NCBI GenBank assembly: GCA_001789045.1
Contig: MFYG01000020.1
Coordinates: 112,349-154,843, forward strand
Length of the DNA: 42,495 nucleotides
Reading direction: 5' to 3'
Origin: Candidatus Peribacteria bacterium RIFCSPLOWO2_12_FULL_55_15
GTDB taxonomy: Bacteria > Patescibacteriota > Gracilibacteria > Peribacterales > Peribacteraceae
How positions within the stretch are numbered: the stretch's first letter is position 1; every line of letters begins with the position of its first letter. Below the pieces are notes generated by a model. It was given only the letters and a program-made list of their open reading frames with translations. It was not told where the DNA came from and made no database searches. Shown here one piece after another: positions 23,879-32,025 of the stretch. The translations under genes and the position numbers were made by a program.

Positions 23879-25615
23879 ATGGAATTAGCTCCATTGCGGA
23901 TGCGGCGGATTGGACTTTTCATCCTTTTTCTTGTTGTCAGTCTCGTTGCTCTGAAAGTCACTGTTGATCTTGTGCGTATGTTGCTCCTCGTATCCACGAG
24001 TCCGGTCAACGGTGATGCGACCGGCTATGCGACGGTGGCGCGTGCGATGCTCAATGGATTCAAGCCGTACGTGGAAATGGAGCTCACCAAGCCGCCGGGT
24101 ATTTTCCTCCTCCTCGCTGCGTCTCTCGCTCTCACGGGAGGAGAGATTCTTGCGACGTGGGTGCAGATGGCGACGTACGTCCTCTTCCCGCTCCTCTGCG
24201 TATTTTTTACATACTCGCTCTGCCATCGCTTGCGGTCTCTGCAGGCGGGAATCCTCATTGGCGCTGCGTTCATTGCGGGGACGCTGCTTGTTCTCTATAC
24301 GGAAGAGCGGGGGGGCGCCCTGCAACCGGAGGGGTTTGGGTATTTCTTCAGCATGGCCTACGCGGCGCTGCTCCTACGAACGGGTCTCCGTTCCCGCGTG
24401 AGTATTGCCGCAGCGAGCCTCATGCTCCTCTGTTCGATTGGCATGAAGGAACCGTTCCTCTTCATCAATCTTGCCATTGCTCTCCTCCTCACGCCGTCCT
24501 GGAGAGATTTTCCCCGGACGTTCGTTCTTCCTCTCCTCATCGCCGGGCTGGTCGGTGTCATTTCGCTCCTTGCATTCGGCCTCCTCGGACCGTATCTCAC
24601 GGTGCAGTTGCCGAACATGGTGACATTCCGCATACAGGAAATGGGCGAGTGGAACCCGATGTGGTTCCGGCCCCTGCGGACGATGCGCATCTTTGCCGAT
24701 CTCGTCGAATTCAATCCGACGGGGCGTTTTACCGGGTGGCTCATTATTTTCCTCTGGCTCTCGGCGCCACTCCTCCTTTTCCGGGAGGAGCGGCGGCCAC
24801 TCCCTGTTGTGCTCGCATGGGTCGCGGTGTTCAGTTCCCTTTACCTTTCCACCATTCTCTATGTTTTTCTCTACATCCGAGGCAATGCTCCTGATCACTT
24901 CCTCATTCTCACTTCTCGCGATTACGCCTGGCTAGTGGCGTGTGTGGTGGCTTTTGGCGGGATAGCCCTCCTTCGGTGGAGACTGATTCCGTGGATTTTT
25001 TTCACGTTTCTCGCCCTCTACCTCACGTTGTTCACCATGGGCGTCGGCATTGCCTATCACCCGAATTTCTTTGCCTTTGCCGTTCCGGTGTACGGTGCGC
25101 TCCTGCTCCTATGGCTGCGGTCTGTTGCCATTCACGATGCTCCGCGTCTTGTGACGGCAGGCATGCTCGCGCTCGTGATTGCCGGAGGCGTGTTCTACCG
25201 CCAGAACCCACGGCACGTCAATGATTTCCCGAAATTGACTTCAGGGAATGCGGCGGCGAGCCGGGAGGACGCCGATCGTCTCGACGCCTTTCTCGACGAT
25301 TGCGGCATTGATCGTTACGTCCCTGTCGGGAGCGGTGGGAGGGGCTTCTCCTTTGCGAAGCATTCGCCTTGGGGTCCTGTTGTCAGTGTTAATGTCCACA
25401 AATTTTTCACCGCAGATAATCCCTATGTGATCAAGTCACTCGAGAATGTCACGGATCGTACCAAGATCATTATGTACGATGAGGCGGAATTGGCAACGCG
25501 CCCCGTGCTCCTTGCTGCGTGGTCCGTGATCCAAGAACGGTTTACCGAGGAAGTCCCTGACTGTGCCAAGCCTCATATGCCGTTCTACGATCTCAAGGTC
25601 CTCTTTCGGAAATAA
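23879..25615 (+). CDS. GT-C family membrane glycosyltransferase-like protein
   Basis: A 578-residue protein with about ten to twelve hydrophobic helices and a soluble C-terminal part from residue ~460. After the first helix it has NGDATGYATVARAMLNG and then MELTKPPG, resembling the 'D...Y...A......G..PY.....KPP' pattern of ArnT/PMT-type enzymes that use polyprenyl-phosphate sugars on the outer membrane face. The start follows the methyltransferase stop by one base. It would be the natural user of the lipid-linked sugar made by the upstream GT2 (inference). Confidence 0.75.
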   Translation: MELAPLRMRRIGLFILFLVVSLVALKVTVDLVRMLLLVSTSPVNGDATGYATVARAMLNGFKPYVEMELTKPPGIFLLLAASLALTGGEILATWVQMATYVLFPLLCVFFTYSLCHRLRSLQAGILIGAAFIAGTLLVLYTEERGGALQPEGFGYFFSMAYAALLLRTGLRSRVSIAAASLMLLCSIGMKEPFLFINLAIALLLTPSWRDFPRTFVLPLLIAGLVGVISLLAFGLLGPYLTVQLPNMVTFRIQEMGEWNPMWFRPLRTMRIFADLVEFNPTGRFTGWLIIFLWLSAPLLLFREERRPLPVVLAWVAVFSSLYLSTILYVFLYIRGNAPDHFLILTSRDYAWLVACVVAFGGIALLRWRLIPWIFFTFLALYLTLFTMGVGIAYHPNFFAFAVPVYGALLLLWLRSVAIHDAPRLVTAGMLALVIAGGVFYRQNPRHVNDFPKLTSGNAAASREDADRLDAFLDDCGIDRYVPVGSGGRGFSFAKHSPWGPVVSVNVHKFFTADNPYVIKSLENVTDRTKIIMYDEAELATRPVLLAAWSVIQERFTEEVPDCAKPHMPFYDLKVLFRK

Positions 25616-25645
25616 CCAGCCACTCCGGCTCTCGAGCCTGAGGGC

Positions 25646-26767
25646 TTACCTTGGTATCGTACCGACCAGTGACTGAATGCGGCGCTTGAGGCCGGCCCAT
25701 CTCTCGATGCATCGTGTGAGTGGTTTTTTCTCGGTGTGAGCATAAAACTCCTCGAGGTCTCCTTTGTTCTTCTCCAGCCACTGGAACAGCGTGGTGATTC
25801 CTTCCAGGAGGCCGATGCGTGGTTGCCAGTTGAGGTCCGCTTCTACGCGGCGATTGTCGCTCACGAAGATGCGTTGGTCGCCGGGACGCGCGGGAGCGAA
25901 CGTTTTGGATGTGTGCAGCGCAAGCTTCTCTTCCATGAGCGAGAGGAGCTCGAGGAGCGAGAGGGTGTCCCCAATCCCCCCGCCGATGTTGTAGATCTTC
26001 CCCTTGGTCTTATCGATGTGTTCAATGGCGCGCTCATACGCATGCAGGAGATCATCGACGTGCAGTAGGTCGCGCACCTGTTTCCCGTTTCCATAGACGG
26101 TAATGGGTTTTTGGAGGAGGGCGGCGATGAGGAACCAGGCGAGCCATCCCTGGTCCTCGACGCCGTACTGGTGCTGTCCGTAGATGCAGGATTGACGGAA
26201 GACGACTGTCCGGAGGTCATAGAGTCTCGCATAGTCGCGGACATACTGGTCCGCCGCTCCCTTACTGCAGCCGTAGGGCGAGTGAAAATCGAGCTGTTGA
26301 TCTTCGGAGATTCCTGGACGGCCATCGGTGAATGTGTAGCGCTGTTCCTGTTCCGTTACAGGCATATTCTCCAGTGCCCCGTAGACTTTATTGGTTGAGG
26401 AGTAGAGGACGATGGGTTTCTGCGTCGAGAGGCGGGCAGCTTCGAGCACCCGCATGGTCCCCTGGGTGTTCGTCTTAAAATCCCCCCAAGGCTCGATGAC
26501 GGAGGTGGTGACGGCGGCCTGTGCCGCAAGGTGCAGAATGACGTCCTGTCCGGCAATGACGCTCGCGAGATCTCGGCGGGCTCGCACATCCCCCTGGACG
26601 ATCTGTATGCGATCACCGAAGTTCTGGCGGAGGAAGGCGGCGTTATGCTCTACCCCCCGGCGCGAGAAATTGTCGAAGACCGTGACGTGCCATCCTTTTT
26701 CGCAGAAGTGCCGTGCAGCGTTCACGCCAATGAACCCCACCCCGCCGGTAATGAGCATGTTTCTCAT
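25646..26767 (-). CDS. NAD-dependent sugar epimerase, CDP-paratose 2-epimerase-like
   Basis: A 373-residue extended short-chain dehydrogenase. The dinucleotide motif is ITGGVGFIG (about residues 6-14). The segments FDNFSRRGVEHN, LHLAAQAAVTTS, YSSTNKVYGAL, SPYGCSKGAADQY (catalytic Tyr and Lys) and RQSCIYGQHQYG closely follow the pattern I know for CDP-paratose 2-epimerases (RfbE/TyvE). None of the other CDP-dideoxyhexose genes are in the window, so the true substrate may differ. The ATG at 26767 is preceded by TATATT seven bases upstream with TTGCAT 17 bases further. Confidence 0.88.
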   Translation of the reverse strand: MRNMLITGGVGFIGVNAARHFCEKGWHVTVFDNFSRRGVEHNAAFLRQNFGDRIQIVQGDVRARRDLASVIAGQDVILHLAAQAAVTTSVIEPWGDFKTNTQGTMRVLEAARLSTQKPIVLYSSTNKVYGALENMPVTEQEQRYTFTDGRPGISEDQQLDFHSPYGCSKGAADQYVRDYARLYDLRTVVFRQSCIYGQHQYGVEDQGWLAWFLIAALLQKPITVYGNGKQVRDLLHVDDLLHAYERAIEHIDKTKGKIYNIGGGIGDTLSLLELLSLMEEKLALHTSKTFAPARPGDQRIFVSDNRRVEADLNWQPRIGLLEGITTLFQWLEKNKGDLEEFYAHTEKKPLTRCIERWAGLKRRIQSLVGTIPR

Positions 26768-26774
26768 CGGTTAC

Positions 26775-26803
26775 AATATAGAGCTTTCCGCATCTGGATG
26801 CAA
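26775..26803 (-). promoter_or_regulatory. putative promoter of the epimerase gene
   Basis: On the minus strand, TTGCAT (26803-26798), a 17-base spacer and TATATT (26780-26775), which ends seven bases before the ATG at 26767. This is a leaderless arrangement. Confidence 0.5.
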
Positions 26804-26811
26804 TTCTGCTT

Positions 26812-27492
26812 CTATCGTTCCTGTTTCCGTGCGACAACGTAGTAGCCGGATGCGAGGATATGCCGTTCCTTTTGTTTATGCCCGATATCCCCGTATTCCT
26901 GTGTGAGGATCCATCGGAATGCGAGGGTGCATTTTGCGAGGCAGAACCAGAGGAATTTCAGGGAGCGTATTCCCAGAGTATCGCACTGGAAGCCGATCCG
27001 TTGGAAGAGGACGGCGATCGTTTCGATGGTCGATGCTTCTTCCGTTATCTCTACATCTTCGAAATCCCGGAGCAAATGCTGCAGACCGTACTTCGTGTAG
27101 CGATAGTAGTCGTGCGGTGTGTCATGCAGGGGGAACACAAAACGCGTTGTCAGGAGAAGCGTTCCCCCAGGTTGCAGGATTCGATGGAATTCGGCGATGG
27201 CTTGAGTCGGCGTATGCAAGTGTTCGAGGACCTCGGTACAGAGGACAATATCGAAGCTTTCCTGTGGGAAGACGGAGAGATCGTGTGCGTCGCCGATGAT
27301 ATCAACGGTGACCTTCTCTCGCTCCTCGATGTCCAGGGTCGTGCGGTTGGGAAAGAGGTCTCCGTACAGCACATTGCCGCATCCCACATCGAGGGTTTTT
27401 CCTTCACTGCGGTGACGCTCCAGGAAAGCGCGCAGACGTGGACGGGTGATCTTGCGCGTGAGCCCGATGTTATCGAGGAATGGCATAGTCAT
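26812..27492 (-). CDS. class I SAM-dependent methyltransferase
   Basis: A 226-residue enzyme: motif I LDVGCGNVLYGDLFP, acidic loop TTLDIEERE, FDIVLCTEVLEHLHTP and LQPGGTLLLTTRFVFPLHD, then HDYYRYTKYGLQHLL. This pattern is common in glycan-cluster methyltransferases. The ATG at 27492 overlaps the stop of the GT4 gene as ATGA; an ATG at 27486 or 27546 is also possible. It is probably co-transcribed with the GT4 gene and the capsule-type gene upstream. Its target is unknown. Confidence 0.85.
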   Translation of the reverse strand: MTMPFLDNIGLTRKITRPRLRAFLERHRSEGKTLDVGCGNVLYGDLFPNRTTLDIEEREKVTVDIIGDAHDLSVFPQESFDIVLCTEVLEHLHTPTQAIAEFHRILQPGGTLLLTTRFVFPLHDTPHDYYRYTKYGLQHLLRDFEDVEITEEASTIETIAVLFQRIGFQCDTLGIRSLKFLWFCLAKCTLAFRWILTQEYGDIGHKQKERHILASGYYVVARKQER

Positions 27493-28700
27493 GCGGATGC
27501 CCTTCGCCACCGCGGCCCTCGCTTGCCCGATGAATCCGAACCGCATCGTGCTGCGCTCGAGCCGGGTGGTTCAGGGCTACGAAGCGAGCATACATGATAG
27601 AGTTCAAGGAATTTCTCTACAATGATTTCCCAGTCGTGTTCTTGGGCATACAGGCGCCCCTGTTCGCCGAGGCGGCGGGCTTTCTCCGGATCGCGGAGGA
27701 GTTCCCGGATTGCCCCGGCGATCCCGGGGATGTCGTTATCGGGGACGATGACGCCGGTCTGCCCATTAATAATTGCATCACGTACGCCCCCCGCGTCGGT
27801 CGCAATGACCGGCTTTCCGCAGGCTCCTGCCTCGAGGTACACGATGCCGAATCCTTCGAATTTTCCATGGGCATATTTTGGCGTGTGCACATAGATATCG
27901 GCGATTTGGAGGAGGGCGACGAGGTCGTCCCCCGTTCTCTCCCCGCAGAATTCGACGTGGTTCTGGAGGTGCAGTTCATCGACGAGCGCTTCGAGCGGTT
28001 TCCGTGTATTGCCCTCTCCGATGATGAGGTACAGGATGCGCGGTTCCTCTGGAACGATGCGTGCGAGCGCGCGGAGGACGAGGTCGTGGCCCTTCCGGCC
28101 GATGAGGGCGCCGATAGTGATGAGGATCTTCCGTCCCGTGTACTGTTTCTGGAGTGCTGTGAGATCAAGCTTCTTCTGGAATCTCGCGATGTTTACGCCA
28201 TTGTGGATAATTTCGATGGGATACTGTTCCTTCGCATATTCCTGAATCTTGTCGCGGGTGAAGTGACTGGGAACCGTCACGCTCTGCGCCGAACGGTAGC
28301 ACCACTTGAGGAGCCATCGTTCTGGGAGAAACATCAGTGGCCGGACTCCGTAGGTCCCTTGCGCGCCCATCATGAAGGGTTTTCTCCGCCATTTGGCACT
28401 GATACATGCGTGGAGGCAGTATGGAAAATCGAACAAAGAGTGGACCAGGTCATAGGATCGGACGTCGATGGGGAAGAAATATCGCAGTCCTGTGGGCTGG
28501 TAGATGCGGTGGATGTATTTGGGTAGGACGCAGCATGTCCGGAAGGGGAGAGCAGAGTTTCGGCAGTACGTTGCAAGGTGCTTCGGGAGAAAAAGCGTGA
28601 AGTCGACGCCCCGCCGGTGGAATGCTGCGCAAAGTTCATGAGCAATGGTGCCGTAGCCGTTCGTCGGTTCGATGTCGGAGGAGAAGAGGGCGATGCGCAT
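27489..28700 (-). CDS. GT4 family glycosyltransferase
   Basis: A 403-residue GT-B enzyme: SSDIEPTNGYGTIAHEL at the start, VTVPSHFTRDKI, IIHNGVNIARF, ILITIGALIGRKGHDLVLRA, VEFCGERTGDDLVALLQIAD and the EX7E-type FEGFGIVYLEAGACGKPVIA, then TGVIVPDND. The last ~35 residues, after the usual end near LELYH, are Ser-, Arg- and Pro-rich and not family-like; they may be a tail created by a lost stop. It lies 13 bases downstream of the capsule-type gene and overlaps the methyltransferase by ATGA. Confidence 0.92.
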   Translation of the reverse strand: MRIALFSSDIEPTNGYGTIAHELCAAFHRRGVDFTLFLPKHLATYCRNSALPFRTCCVLPKYIHRIYQPTGLRYFFPIDVRSYDLVHSLFDFPYCLHACISAKWRRKPFMMGAQGTYGVRPLMFLPERWLLKWCYRSAQSVTVPSHFTRDKIQEYAKEQYPIEIIHNGVNIARFQKKLDLTALQKQYTGRKILITIGALIGRKGHDLVLRALARIVPEEPRILYLIIGEGNTRKPLEALVDELHLQNHVEFCGERTGDDLVALLQIADIYVHTPKYAHGKFEGFGIVYLEAGACGKPVIATDAGGVRDAIINGQTGVIVPDNDIPGIAGAIRELLRDPEKARRLGEQGRLYAQEHDWEIIVEKFLELYHVCSLRSPEPPGSSAARCGSDSSGKRGPRWRRASA

Positions 28701-28713
28701 CTGGAATGCATTG

Positions 28714-30153
28714 TTATCGGACCAAGAACGTTCGTAATTTTTCTGCGATGCGCTCTCCCATCAATTCCGCCCTCTCGCTATTTGTGAGAGGGGCATGCGG
28801 GCTATTCGGTCCTCCTGCGTACGGCGTCCCCGTATTTTCCAGCGCCTTTAAAAAGAGACGCGCATCACGAAGAGTCGGTTTTTCTCCTTTCTGCACAATT
28901 TTCTCAAGGGCATTTTTGCAATCCTCCGTGCTGTGGATGCGATGCACGCCGGTGGCGTACTGGAAGAAACGATGGCCAAACATGAGTACCGGTTTCTCTC
29001 GGAAGATTGCTTCAAACCCGGCAGTCCCCGTTCCTGTCGCCACGGCGAGAGCGGAGTCCATAAGGGCAAAGGTGTTGGAATTTCTTGGAACGAGAGTGAC
29101 AGACGGGATGGCATGCAGCGTTCTGTAGAACTCTTCGTTGCGGCAAAGCTCTTCTTGCGCATGATGTTCTTTGACATAGATGGCAATGTCCGATGGAAGG
29201 CATGATGCAAGTAATTGCACCATATATTGCTGATCGGTGTATGCACCCGACATCGGACAGGTGCTTGCCTCAGGTTGATAGTGCAGAGGAATATAGATAT
29301 GGGGCCGCTGCAGATCCGGCGTTTTGGAAAGCCGATCGTAGAGCAGGGATGTTCTGTGCTGTTGCCATTTTCTCCGCCAAAACTCAACGGAGATCATCGA
29401 GCGCAGGAGGTAGCATGGTTTTCTGAGCAGTATTTCGACGGCTGTCATGCCCCACTTCTTTACAAAGCTTTTCCGTGCCATCCGATCCGGGCGATTGGAC
29501 GTATACCAGTCATTGGAGCTCTCCTGTGAGTGTGCACGAAAGACCGCTTCGTATTTTGTGGAAAGGGGTATTGCTGTCTTGGGGTCGCTATATTCCTTCT
29601 CTAATTCACGCAAGCTGTCTCGGATTTCCATGGCGGAATCTTCGATGGTATCGACAAGATAGAAAGCATCGACGATGAAACAGCGTTCGATGTAGACGAT
29701 GGGGATTTTTTTGAGTTTACAAAGATGATAGAGCACAAAATCGTAGCACTGGTGCGGAGGGGTGTTCATGAGCACACAGTCGATCTGTTTCGTCTCCAGA
29801 ACATGGTTCCAGTGGCGTAGGTGATCGTAGTACTGCTTTTTGCGCTCTCCATAGGGAATGTCGCCATGTCGCGCATAGCGTTCGACCATGGTGAGAAAAA
29901 CCGCCTCACTGCGGTACATGCTTTCGATGAGCTCCTCATCCAGCGGCGTGATCCCGTTCCAATCCATGCCCGGATAGCGCCCGGCCCGCTGGTCATTGGC
30001 AGACAGGAAGATGTGTTCATCGGCGTCGAGCTCCGGCCACTCCTTTCGATCGTTGAGAATGGAGATGCACGTGCCGATTTTCCATCCCCGCAATGCGCGC
30101 TCGATTGTCGGTTTACTGAAACGGCTGTCGAAGGCCTTGAGAATGATATTCAC
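28714..30153 (-). CDS. capsule-synthesis-type putative glycosyltransferase, copy 2
   Basis: A 479-residue soluble protein homologous to the one at 18388-19893. Shared segments include PLHYQPEASTCPMSG, IYVKEHHAQE, GTGTAGFEAIFREKPVLMFG and KPTLRDARLFLKALENTG. The N-terminal half also aligns (PLDEELIESM, HLRHWN). The resemblance to KpsS/KpsC-like proteins and the position directly downstream of the PseI synthase suggest transfer of a CMP-activated nonulosonic acid, as a counterpart of copy 1 beside NeuB. This is inference. The start is a GTG with TACACT exactly six bases upstream. Confidence 0.65.
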   Translation of the reverse strand: MNIILKAFDSRFSKPTIERALRGWKIGTCISILNDRKEWPELDADEHIFLSANDQRAGRYPGMDWNGITPLDEELIESMYRSEAVFLTMVERYARHGDIPYGERKKQYYDHLRHWNHVLETKQIDCVLMNTPPHQCYDFVLYHLCKLKKIPIVYIERCFIVDAFYLVDTIEDSAMEIRDSLRELEKEYSDPKTAIPLSTKYEAVFRAHSQESSNDWYTSNRPDRMARKSFVKKWGMTAVEILLRKPCYLLRSMISVEFWRRKWQQHRTSLLYDRLSKTPDLQRPHIYIPLHYQPEASTCPMSGAYTDQQYMVQLLASCLPSDIAIYVKEHHAQEELCRNEEFYRTLHAIPSVTLVPRNSNTFALMDSALAVATGTGTAGFEAIFREKPVLMFGHRFFQYATGVHRIHSTEDCKNALEKIVQKGEKPTLRDARLFLKALENTGTPYAGGPNSPHAPLTNSERAELMGERIAEKLRTFLVR

Positions 30154-30159
30154 GTTCCC

Positions 30160-30165
30160 AGTGTA
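30160..30165 (-). promoter_or_regulatory. putative -10 element (TACACT), leaderless GTG start
   Basis: TACACT ends six bases before the GTG at 30153, inside the 36-base gap after PseI. It would give the capsule-type gene, the GT4 and the methyltransferase their own transcript. Confidence 0.5.
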
Positions 30166-30189
30166 ACAAAGATCGCGTGGTGGCGTGGT

Positions 30190-31245
30190 CTATTTCTCGA
30201 TCAGATCCCATGCAAGCGGCGTCCCCCGTTCGATCATTTTATTCGCTTTTCGGCCGAGAACATTCTTGAGTTCCTTCGGCGGCAGGCCGTAGCCGGGCCG
30301 GATACAGCGGACATTCTCCGATGTCAGTTTCCCGCCGGCTTCGATGTCTCTGACCGCGAAGAGCGAGCGCCGGAAGACGGCCGTCGCATGTTCGTGTTCG
30401 GTGCGGCCATAGGAGACCGTTCCCAAGGCTTTCTCCGTGATGCGAATGGCGGCGGTCATTTCCTTGAATTCCTGCGGTTCGAGGGAAAAAGGACTATCGG
30501 GACCCGGCTCTTTCCGTGTCATGCAAAAATGTTTCTCCACAACGCACGCGCCGAGCGCGACGGCTGCGATGGGTACCGCCGTTCCCAGCGTGTGGTCCGA
30601 CAGACCGACGGGGACCCCAAATCTTTCCTGTAGGTCGGTGATGGTGCGCAGATTCGACTCTTCCGGAGGCGTTGGGTAGGCGCTCGTGCATTTAAGCAGG
30701 ATGATCTGATCGTTGCCAGTTGATCGCACCGTTGCGACTGCTTCTTCGATTTCTTCGAGTTGTGCCATCCCTGTCGAGAGGAGCACAGGCTTCCCCGTCT
30801 GCGCGGCTAAGCGAATCAGTTCCGGATCGATGAGTTCGAACGAAGCGATTTTGTACGCAGGTATGTCCATTTCTCTGAGGAAATCAACGGAAGCCGCATC
30901 GGAGGGAGCCGAGAAAAGGTCCATGCCGAGGAAGTTCGCAATATCTTTCAGTTTCGGCTGCCACTCCCACGGCATGAAAGCCTCACGGTAGAGTTCATGG
31001 AGTGTCTTCCCTTCCCACAATGTTCCTTTGCCGATACGAAATTCATTCTTGTCGGAATCGATGGTGTGCGCGTCGGCGGTGTAGGTCTGCAGTTTCACTG
31101 CATCCGCTCCAGCTTCTTTCATGGCATGGACGATCTCTACCGCTCTGTCGAAATTCCCGTGGTGGTTGCACGACATCTCCGCGACGATGTATGTCGGCTC
31201 TCCCGGGCCGATCTTGCGTCCGTTGATGCGGATATCCGGCGTCAT
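30190..31245 (-). CDS. pseI: pseudaminic acid synthase (PseI)
   Basis: It condenses PEP with 6-deoxy-AltdiNAc to pseudaminic acid. The 351-residue protein has YIVAEMSCNHHGNFDRA, ADAVKLQTYTADAHTID, DLFSAPSDAASVDFL, PAYKIASFELID, KPVLLSTGMAQ, LLKCTSAYPTPPEE, GLSDHTLG and VVEKHFCMTRKEPGPDS, then a SAF domain with RDIEAGGKLTSENVR. The 'SCNHHGN', 'LQTYTADT'-like and 'GPDS.FSLEP' segments fit PseI rather than NeuB. The ATG overlaps the PIG-L stop as ATGA. Confidence 0.92.
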   Translation of the reverse strand: MTPDIRINGRKIGPGEPTYIVAEMSCNHHGNFDRAVEIVHAMKEAGADAVKLQTYTADAHTIDSDKNEFRIGKGTLWEGKTLHELYREAFMPWEWQPKLKDIANFLGMDLFSAPSDAASVDFLREMDIPAYKIASFELIDPELIRLAAQTGKPVLLSTGMAQLEEIEEAVATVRSTGNDQIILLKCTSAYPTPPEESNLRTITDLQERFGVPVGLSDHTLGTAVPIAAVALGACVVEKHFCMTRKEPGPDSPFSLEPQEFKEMTAAIRITEKALGTVSYGRTEHEHATAVFRRSLFAVRDIEAGGKLTSENVRCIRPGYGLPPKELKNVLGRKANKMIERGTPLAWDLIEK

Positions 31246-31922
31246 GGGACGGAGCGGATGAGTTGGAACGCCTCGGCGGCCCGGCAGCCAGCGACGCTGC
31301 CCCATCTCTGCGCGACTGCGCGCAGAGCCTCCACTGAGCGGGGATGTGGGAAGGGCCGGATCTCCGACGCATACGTCCGCATAGCTTCGATTTTTTTCTC
31401 TAATGTCCTAGCGATGTCCACGAAGGTGTTCGGATGGAAGGCCGGGGCAAACTGCTGGAAGGACCACTCAGTAGAGGAGCCGACTTCGTAGGCAAAGACA
31501 CGCTTCACCGCTGCCCCTTCCATCGGGCGTGTGGCGGTGAGCACCGCGCGGAAGGTGCGTTCATGGTCGATATTCAGGTCGCCGCCATTCTGTGTGTAGA
31601 TCTCTTCGGGTGCGACGCGCTTAATGCTCTCCTCCACGATTTTGACAATGTCGAGGAGTGCGACGGTGTCGAAGCGGTTATCCGGGAGTTTGGCGAGCGT
31701 CACGTTCTTTACTCCAAGAATTGCCGCCGCCGCACGGGCATGCACGTGCAGACGCTCGAGTGTGTCCTTATCCTCCTGCGATCCGCTCGTGCCGCGAGAC
31801 GTCATTCCCTCTCCGAGAATCAGGATCGACACATCGTGCCTGGCCTCCGTGAGGCGCGCGATGGTTCCGCCACAGCCCAGCACTTCATCATCCGGATGCG
31901 CCGCAACAACGAGGACATTCAT
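31242..31922 (-). CDS. PIG-L / LmbE family deacetylase
   Basis: A 226-residue zinc-dependent N-deacetylase-like protein. The family signature AHPDDEVLGCGGT is at residues 8-20, followed by LGEGMTSRG and the second metal and catalytic segment TQNGGDLNIDHERTFRA. Members remove N-acetyl groups from GlcNAc-containing lipids or small metabolites. It is translationally coupled to pseI (ATGA), so deacetylation of a nonulosonic acid or its precursor to allow re-acylation or amidination is possible (inference). Confidence 0.88.
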   Translation of the reverse strand: MNVLVVAAHPDDEVLGCGGTIARLTEARHDVSILILGEGMTSRGTSGSQEDKDTLERLHVHARAAAAILGVKNVTLAKLPDNRFDTVALLDIVKIVEESIKRVAPEEIYTQNGGDLNIDHERTFRAVLTATRPMEGAAVKRVFAYEVGSSTEWSFQQFAPAFHPNTFVDIARTLEKKIEAMRTYASEIRPFPHPRSVEALRAVAQRWGSVAGCRAAEAFQLIRSVP

Positions 31923-31949
31923 TTGGATCGATGGGAAGGATGTACAGAG

Positions 31950-31955
31950 ATTGTA
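31950..31955 (-). promoter_or_regulatory. putative -10 element (TACAAT)
   Basis: TACAAT lies 27 bases before the ATG of the PIG-L gene, so this transcript would have a leader of about 20 bases, without a visible Shine-Dalgarno sequence. Confidence 0.3.
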
Positions 31956-32013
31956 GATGTTTTTTCCCTCTTTTTCCCGAAAATGCTTGTTTTCTCAAGG
32001 TGGGCAGAAGGTG

Positions 32014-32019
32014 TAGGTT
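32014..32019 (+). promoter_or_regulatory. putative -10 element (TAGGTT)
   Basis: TAGGTT ends exactly six bases before the ATG at 32026. The hexamer is weak, but the spacing equals that of the stronger leaderless cases. Confidence 0.35.
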
Positions 32020-32025
32020 TACTCC

